From Episyrphus balteatus (taxonomy: Eukaryota > Arthropoda > Insecta > Diptera > Syrphidae): a stretch of 64,000 bases of DNA. Where the stretch lies: contig NC_079134.1 in assembly GCF_945859705.1 (NCBI RefSeq), positions 30,599,636 through 30,663,635 of the forward strand. Reading direction: 5' to 3'. The notes below the pieces were generated by a model that was not told the origin of the DNA, made no database searches, and saw only the letters and a list, made by a program, of their open reading frames with translations. Below are positions 57,394 through 64,000 of the stretch, piece by piece. Position 1 is the first letter of the stretch. Every line of letters starts with the position of its first letter. A program made the position numbers and the translations under genes.

Positions 57394-59230
57394 GCCGACG
57401 ATATGTACCTCCCAAGTAACAATTAAGCTTTCATAAGGGTCAATGCAAGCTATTTTTTGACTTGTTTAAGAAGAAGGACAAGTCTTATGCAAATCATTTT
57501 GGCGCACATTACCGAATTTCCCCAAGACCTTCCTCCACAGGCAATCCACAAGCTAATAGCTTGTGACGAACAGCGTAAAACGACCTTATGCAGGCCTTTT
57601 TACAAAACAATGAAACATTTTAAAGAAACTATAGCTTAGCAAAGGAAACTATCATTTGCATTGGATGTTATAATAAGGCCTTATGGAGGTTGTTATAAGA
57701 TGTTGAATTTATAATTAAAAAAAAAAAGATTTTATTGATTTTTTTTTTTCTTGTAATTTTTTTCTATTTTGATTTTTCTTCTTTTTTGGCCATGTCAATG
57801 CTTTTCCTGTCGTTCTGAAATGGGAAGAATTTTATTTTAATTGAAAAAGAACACATTTTTTTTACATATATTTATAATATCTATCGATTCCAATTTCAAT
57901 TTTATTTCTATCACGTTTTGTTTAGATAATAGATTTTTGCCCTTTTTCTAAATTCACCTTTGTTTACCCTACTCAAACTTCAAATTTTAAAAAATCCTGA
58001 ATAAATTAAAATTTTTAAATTAAATTTCCTATGACATTATATTTTTTGTATAAGTCTTAGGCTTGCCATATAAGCAGGGTCGCGTATTCAAAAATTTGCA
58101 AAAATGAACTTTAAGGCCTGGCAACCCTATGCCTTGACAGGATATCGCTAGGCAACCCATGTGCAATTTATTTCCTTAGACACTAGCTTTCAGAAAATAT
58201 AACTCTCAACTGGTATAACGATGAGGGTAGGTCGTCCTATGGCGGGATCTCCTACTATTAAGACACTTGATCAATAGGGGAATTTTTATAATCTGATATC
58301 TTAGTACATATAGAAAAATTATTTAAAATTTTAAGTTATGCAGTTTCATCTGATATCACTCATATGTCGATATCAGATGAAGCTAAAGCTATTTTAGTAA
58401 GCTACTATGTTAAAAAGAAGAATTTTACCTACGCCTTTTGGAAAACTAACCACAAGAAAAGAACAAAAATGCAATAGTAGTTACACCATTGAAGTCAAAT
58501 AGTGCTCCGGGGTTCCCAAAGATGTCAGGAACTAATGTTATATTAAGAGGGGAAGAAGGGTGGGGTTCAAAATTCTACCAAGGTTAAAATTCGTTATTTT
58601 ACAATTTTTGCTTTCAAAATTCTGTTTTTCAAAATTCAGCTTTTCAAAATTCTGTTTTTTCTTAATTCTAATTTAAAAAATTATGTTCAAAATTTTCTGC
58701 TTAGATAACATAATTACTTTGTCAATTTTTTTGTTCAAGGCTAGCAGAATTTTGGAAAAAAAAAATTTAAAAAGCAGAATCTTGAAAGACATGCAGAATA
58801 GAAAAAAAGCAGAATTAAACAAAACAGAATTTAAAAAAACATAATTTTCGCATAAAATTTTCATCTTTGTTTGTGGAGAAATTTTTAAAACTGTTATTAT
58901 TTGTTTTTTTTTTAATCTCAAATTTCTTGAATAGTCCAGTGCATTTATAATTTGACCAAGCAGTTTGTACTACCCCCTAATTTTTCTTTCTCATTCAATA
59001 GAGAGTTTGCTGAATGTCATAACTCCTGATTTTTCGCACTCGTGGAATTCACCATTTGGCCACCATCTTGGATTTTAGTATTTATTAAATACCTCGACTT
59101 TTATTTATGGTAGGTAAAAGTTAGTGATATAAACAACATAGACAATTGAATTTTTTGAATCTTTTATGTTAAAAAACTATTTGGTTATTCTGAATATTAA
59201 AAAAGTTACATGTTGAAATAACATTCGAAA
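57394..59230. other. Intergenic; dispersed repeat and inverted AATTCTG blocks
   Basis: Positions 58257-58400 are copy B of the repeat at 51219. Positions 58606-58850 carry TTTTCAAAATTCTG blocks followed by inverse GCAGAATTTTG-like blocks, a loose fold-back low-complexity segment. GGCAACCC blocks near 58130-58160 resemble the hairpin at 1834. No gene is seen. Confidence 0.45.
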
Positions 59231-59267
59231 GAATATGAATTGAAGTCTTTAACCATAAAATTCTTAA
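59231..59267 (+). repeat. 37-bp perfect direct repeat, left copy
   Basis: GAATATGAATTGAAGTCTTT and the following 17 bases recur without mismatch at 59920-59956. The bases outside differ, so the repeat is exactly 37 bp. Confidence 0.9.
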
Positions 59268-59669
59268 CCCTCTACTGCATACGAAGCCAAATATGGTTTT
59301 GTCAGTTTGAAAGCACTTTTCTCTTCTCTGTCACAAAAAAATGGTAAAGATTCAATAGAATCCTCTTCTTTGTGTTTCTGAGAACCCATAGAGATAGTTT
59401 TTTCGTGTGTCCGACACAAAATATAGGTGTATTTTATGATCACAGGTGAGTCGATCAGTCGTGTGCATTGAAATCGAAAGTGTAGAATATATTCATACAT
59501 TAAGTGTTAATTACTGCGTTTCTTTGGAAAGTAAAGTGGAATTAAAAATTTTTTTAGGATCGGTTGTCTAATTGTGTATGCTATGAACCAATTTTTATTG
59601 AAAAAAAAGTTATTGGCCTGGTCTTGGGAGGGCAAAAAGTAGGCAAGCCATATTTGGCTTCGTATGCAT
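59268..59669. mobile_element. Possible 0.4-kb inverted-repeat element (piggyBac-like ends)
   Basis: The left end CCCTCTACTGCATACGAAG, continuing CCAAATATGG, matches the inverted right end CCCCTGAATGCATACGAAG, continuing CCAAATATGG. TTAA precedes the left end, but TTGT follows the right end, so a TTAA duplication would need two mutations. CCC-starting ends next to TTAA suggest piggyBac but do not prove it. Confidence 0.45.
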
Positions 59670-59919
59670 TCAGGGGTTGTAAATCTACACAATATGTAAA
59701 ACTTTTTTGTTGGAAAATTTTGTTCCTTTACATTGTTATTTTGCTTGGAAGCTATGTTTTATTCAGAAATGGAGTCCCTTCGCTTTTAGAGACATTTTTC
59801 ACATGTTAACCCCATTTCCGGCGGCGTAACCACACAAATTTCAGGGAAAGGGGGGCTCACCTATAATATTTTTCAATAATTTTATTACTTCTAAGCTTTT
59901 GTAAGATCTGGGAGGGGGT

Positions 59920-59956
59920 GAATATGAATTGAAGTCTTTAACCATAAAATTCTTAA
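59920..59956 (+). repeat. 37-bp perfect direct repeat, right copy
   Basis: Identical to 59231-59267. The pair brackets 652 bp including the inverted-repeat element at 59268-59669. Confidence 0.9.
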
Positions 59957-60012
59957 ACGAGGCTTTCCCTCAGATATATTCTTATTTTAATTTTATGTAT
60001 TTTATTTTCAGG

Positions 60013-60127
60013 GGCCCAATTCTGCAAGAGTGAGTTTTTGTATGTGAATTTTTCTCTGCCTTGTTTTTAAGGCAATTTACACGTTTTTCCGTGTACACCG
60101 AGGAATTCACTCTTGCGAAATTGGGCC
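60013..60127. mobile_element. 115-bp MITE with TCAG(G) target duplication
   Basis: The left end GGCCCAATTCTGCAAGAGTG and the inverted right end GGCCCAATTTCGCAAGAGTG differ at two positions. TCAGG flanks both ends (60008-60012, 60128-60132). The terminal GGCCCAATT and the TYAG-type duplication match the larger element at 53657-55018. Confidence 0.8.
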
Positions 60128-60159
60128 TCAGGAATTTCTTTCCACAACTGAAAGGCTGT

Positions 60160-61285
60160 AGTACCCGTGGCGTGGTGCAATGCTTATAGCGGAAATAGTA
60201 ACGGATTTATGAATACCACAGTTATGGTCGACAAAGTTACAAGCGTCAAAGTTATGAAAAACCGAAGTTATGAAAAACCGAAGTTATGAAAAAACCAGAG
60301 CTATGAACACCAAAGCTATGAAACGTGGTTTTGGGTTGGTAACCTTTAAGAGGTACAAAATACGGGAATTAAGAACCAAAATTCTGGAGCGTGTAGGTTG
60401 AATGAAGACAAGAAAAAAAATTTTATATGACGGGAGTGTCTATTGTTTTTGCCTGTTTTTCAATTTTCTAAAAAAATGATTTAATTTGGAAAAAAAATTA
60501 TAAAAAATCAACAGTTACACTAACAATAATGTACTTTAATTTTTTTTTTGTAAATCCAAAGGCTTGTTCTTGTATCTTGTTTTAAATACAAGCTATTTAA
60601 TGGACCAGTTTTTGAAGAATTAATTTTCAAAAAAAAAATATATGGCTTTTTAAAAAAAAGTAGTTTTGGTTTTTTTTTAATTTATCGAAAACGACAATAC
60701 ATTTTTGGATCCAGTTTTCTGTTTTTGTTTAAAAACAAAAAAAGAGCATTGAATTTTGAAAGCTAAATTCAGACTTGATTTCATAAAATTTTGAACAATT
60801 CGAAATTTTTTTTTTACTTTTTTTTTCAAATTTTGATTTGGAAAATAAGTTTTTCAAAAACTAGTCCATTAAGCAGCTTAATTTAAAAACATTTCCAAAG
60901 ACATAGTTTTCGGCTTTAAAAAAAGACACAGCACGTTATTGTGCTGATTTTTGATTTTGATTTGATTTTTAATCATTCTTATTTCAAAGTAAATCAATTA
61001 TAAATAATTTTGTATACAATTTTGTCTTGTCTTGACTCAGCCTACACGCTCTAGCTTTTTGGGACATTCCACCCCTATATCGTTCTTCTTAATGGTTGCC
61101 AACCCAAAACCACGTTTCATAGCTTTTTTGTGTTCATAGCTCTGGTATTTCATAACTTTGGTTTTTTATAATTTTGACGCGCATAACTCTGGACTCTGGT
61201 ATTCATAACTTCGTAAGTTTCCTCATATTACGATATGGAATATGACGCCAGAGTCTGGGTTCGAATACCAGCCTCCGCCCCGCCT
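60160..61285 (+). ncRNA. tRNA-like SINE segment split by a foldback
   Basis: The left flank has ACCCGTGGCGTGGTGCAATG (A-box-like, about 60163-60182). The right flank has GACGCCAGAG and a B box GGGTTCGAATACCAGCC (about 61258-61274), followed by T-runs. Together they read like the two halves of a tRNA-derived SINE head separated at the anticodon region by the foldback at 60205-61222. This joining is inference. Confidence 0.4.
60205..61222. mobile_element. 1.0-kb foldback element
   Basis: The left arm (60205-60420) contains short repeats of the form GTTATGAAAAACCGAA and the block AAACGTGGTTTTGGGTTGG. The right arm (61010-61222) is its inverse, with CCAACCCAAAACCACGTTT, TTCATAACTTTGG and CTACACGCTCTAG. 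The AT-rich centre shows further inverted T/A blocks. The possible duplicated flank (ATAGTAACG versus ATATTACGA) is too diverged to be sure. Confidence 0.65.
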
Positions 61286-63223
61286 AAAAAAACCATTTTT
61301 TTTTTTTCAGGAGTACCTACTGGCTCTTGCGAGGAATTGACAAAGGTTCTGAGAGTATCACTGTCATTAAAAACTGCGTCTTTGATAAGCGGTTCGGACT
61401 TGGTGGCAAATTAAGGGTCCTACGTTATCTTATTTCCTATACGATAAGGATATCTCAGAATGTGCGTTTAAGGCCAACAACTCCCAAATTACTATTTTAT
61501 TATTTTTGTTCGCCTATAAAAGAACGAGTTGTTTAACCTCTTTAATCTAATCCCTTAACAGAACCATTTTAAAGCCCTTCTACTTTCATCAAAATTTACT
61601 CCTAAAAGTATACAAGGAAAATTTAATGCATTCAATATCCCGAACGCGCATATAAAACCATGTCAGGTTTGGTTTTGCAAATTTGCAAGCAATTTCCCAG
61701 GTAATATGATCACTAGATAATTTGACAAGTCATCGAAATTCAAAGTAGAATGAGATATTCTATACATATACTACTCCCTCGCATCTAAACACACCTATTG
61801 TCTCTAATGTATTCACCTGCTGTTCCCCATCGGTTGTGATGATGGTGATGGCATAGCACATTGCATCGCATTGGTGACGTTGCGCGGTCGTTTCGTTGCT
61901 TGACTGACAATATCGCCCGCCCACATAGCAGTTAACCTCTTTGCAATTCCAGAGAAACAGGTTGATTAGGGGACACTGTTATAGCGTCATCCCCATGAGA
62001 TTTCGTATTCTATTCTAGAACCCGCAACTATTCCGGCTAGAAAGCTTTTTTTTATCTTTGTTGTACCTGGTGCACACTTCCACCTTCAATCTACATGCAT
62101 CTGCGATGTGGGGTTATATGGCATCATCTCCGAACGATATGCAATTCAATGGGTTTCGATGCTGACATCGACGGGTAAATGTCCCACAAGCAAATCCCCT
62201 GCCACCACCACCGGGCCAGGCCACCGCACTATAGATCGTCATCGCCACGTATTCAATGTGCGCGATACAAAATTGAAACGAACATGGTAATGTATCTCTT
62301 AATTCGTTTATATTCAGGCGACCAAGCGAATCGCATAAAAGGAATTTGCAGCCGAATTCAACTCAGAGAATAGCATCACCACAAAGCTATAGAGCATCGT
62401 CATGGAGCAAGCAGCAGCAGCAGCTCCATCTATATGACAACAACGATGACGACGACAAAAAAAACGACGACTACCTACAACACGAAAGAGTAAGGGAATG
62501 ATGCTCGAAGTGCAGCTGAATGAAGCTCATCTTTTCCTACCTGTGGAACATTTGCATCTTTTATGGGATTCTGACGAGCGGAATGAAATGTTCCTTCATC
62601 GTCAATTGTTCGCTGTAGGAATTAATTGAATCGTCCTAGTTAGACACTGTATAGAAGAGCGAAGGAATATGCGATAGTGTATTTATATGACGTCGTATTT
62701 GTATGTGTTTTTTTGGATGAGAAGCTCAGAAGAAGGAAAAGGGGTTTTGTATGACAATAGTCAGGATCTGGGAAACACGCAGGACCTCTAATGCAATGCC
62801 TGGAAATTTAATGAGTCACTTAATTGCTGCGACAGAATGAGCTCTGTCAATTTACCTCTGGAATATCAGTCTGTGTAAGTGTGTGTGTTTATAGCTTTGA
62901 AAGGTAGTTACTCCCTTGTGTGTTTTCTGTTCTCGCATACACCGATGAATGCAAAAAGGAAGTATTTTTCAAAAGTGATGAATTTGTTTCGGGAAATTCT
63001 TATTTAAGAAATTTTAAACATTTTACGACTTTGAGGTTTTTATTTTCTTATGACGAACAATTTTCCAGATGAATACCTACAAAAATTTGTTTTGGGGAAA
63101 GGAGTTGTGTGGTTTAAAAATGTAACGTTACTTGAAAACAAGGATGTTTTTGAAAAAATCACCATATTTCCGCTTTAAAACCTCCATAACTCCTTAACAA
63201 AGATAGGAGAGGAGCCATTTCTA
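61286..63223. other. Intergenic, no gene seen
   Basis: Base composition is more balanced at 61700-62650, with CAGCAGCAGCAGC near 62408-62424 and GACGACGAC runs near 62447-62475. A CATAAAAG TATA-like site lies near 62334. The only frames are short (60-69 codons). The stretch may be regulatory or 5' leader sequence of a gene beyond the window. Confidence 0.4.
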
Positions 63224-63231
63224 GTGATGAG

Positions 63232-63487
63232 AACTATCGAATGATTTGAACTATCGAATAGTTCATTCATTTATTCATTCCATTAAAAACTATCGAATAA
63301 ACTATCGGATAAAAACTATCGAATAAACTATCGAATAAAAAAAACTATTCAAATGAAAAAACTATCGAATAAAAAAACTATTCGAATGAAAATAGTAACT
63401 GAATCAAAGATTTAAAACTATCGAATGAATGAATATTTTACAACTATCGATAGTTTGATAGTTTTTATTCGATAGTTCCCATCACTA
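63232..63487. mobile_element. 256-bp hAT-like MITE
   Basis: The left end TAGTGATGAGAACTATCGAA and the inverted right end TAGTGATGGGAACTATCGAA differ at one position. The flanks GCCATTTC (63224-63231) and GTCATTTC (63488-63495) are an 8-bp duplication with one mismatch. TAGTG ends and 8-bp duplications fit hAT. The interior is filled with ACTATCGAATA motifs in both orientations. Confidence 0.82.
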
Positions 63488-63495
63488 GTCATTTC

Positions 63496-64000
63496 TAAAT
63501 AAATAAATAAATAGTAATAAGAAATCTCAGACAAAAATTAAATTAACAAGAAAAGAAAAGGTTTAAAAAAAATCAATGTTAAGTGAAGAAATAAGAAAGA
63601 ATAAAAAAAAAAACTTTTAAAATAGACCTCAATTAATGAAAAAGAAAAAAGCAAACGCCTTCTAGTCTATTGAATAGACCCTTTTGGATGGAACAAATTC
63701 GTTCAAGAGTTTTTATTGCTGATTATGATTCCTTGGCATACAAGAATACTCCAGCCAAAAGTGCTACTAAATCCATTGGTGCATTTCTGAGAAAACGGCA
63801 ACACTGGTCGGTTTTCAGTTGTTTTGATTTAACTCGAAAACCAAGCCTGACTTTGAAATTGTTCAAAGACACTTTTCATAGCAAATTAAATTTTCTGTCA
63901 AGTTAAGATGGTTAAAAAATTTTAAAAATTATTTTTGACTAAAATTCTAACCTAAAATCAAAGAAAAAAAAGTTAAAAAATTGACAATTTTATTTTTTTT
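63496..64000. other. Intergenic, no gene seen
   Basis: The sequence is A-rich to about 63655. A 78-codon plus-strand frame follows (63670-63906) without recognisable motifs. Confidence 0.4.

Overview
The window looks like a gene-poor, AT-rich stretch of an insect nuclear genome, most likely a fly (Diptera). The evidence is long poly-A/poly-T runs, many small inverted-repeat transposons, RTE-type relics, and a non-LTR retrotransposon whose reverse transcriptase plus RNase H layout and 3' end resemble the Loa group common in flies. The species call is inference. No complete host protein-coding gene can be supported. The only long protein with recognisable domains is the retrotransposon polyprotein.

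Layout. Positions 1-5.6 kb hold dispersed AT-rich repeats, microsatellites and a short hairpin. Positions 5.58-16.3 kb are one 72-bp satellite (about 100 units) split by two insertions: a 5'-truncated Loa-like retrotransposon (10208-13225, minus strand, 13-bp target duplication) and a 358-bp inverted-repeat element carrying a tRNA-like Pol III promoter (13461-13818). Positions 18.7-22.4 kb hold an RTE relic, a possible 1.9-kb inverted-repeat element and a 1.05-kb inverted-repeat element with a second tRNA-like segment. Positions 24.77-25.71 kb are a Tc1/mariner deletion derivative with TA duplications. Positions 26.87-27.68 kb are an old tandem repeat with a period near 145 bp.

Positions 29.87-30.77 kb are the 3' part of an RTE-type element. 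It abuts a 7.3-kb foldback structure (about 30855-38150): two 0.9-kb inverted arms around a 5.3-kb 14-bp satellite that reverses strand many times. Positions 41.3-47.4 kb hold two further inverted-repeat elements. Positions 47608-49645 are a nearly perfect 2.04-kb palindrome.

Positions 51758-56543 are a nest of mobile elements: an outer element with long terminal inverted repeats, a hAT-type element inside it with a perfect 8-bp duplication, a TYAG-targeting element inside that, and a 170-bp element inside that, plus a separate 190-bp TA element. Positions 57-63.5 kb carry several more short elements, a 37-bp direct repeat and a foldback apparently inserted into a tRNA-derived sequence.

The features do not form a pathway. 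They record repeated transposition, tandem amplification and inverted duplication. The most unusual items are the strand-switching foldback satellite with a symmetric unit gradient, the four-level nest, the 2-kb palindrome, and the association of tRNA-like promoter boxes with inverted-repeat elements. Two weak hints of host exons are recorded with low confidence (22932-23059 and 45268-45540, both minus).
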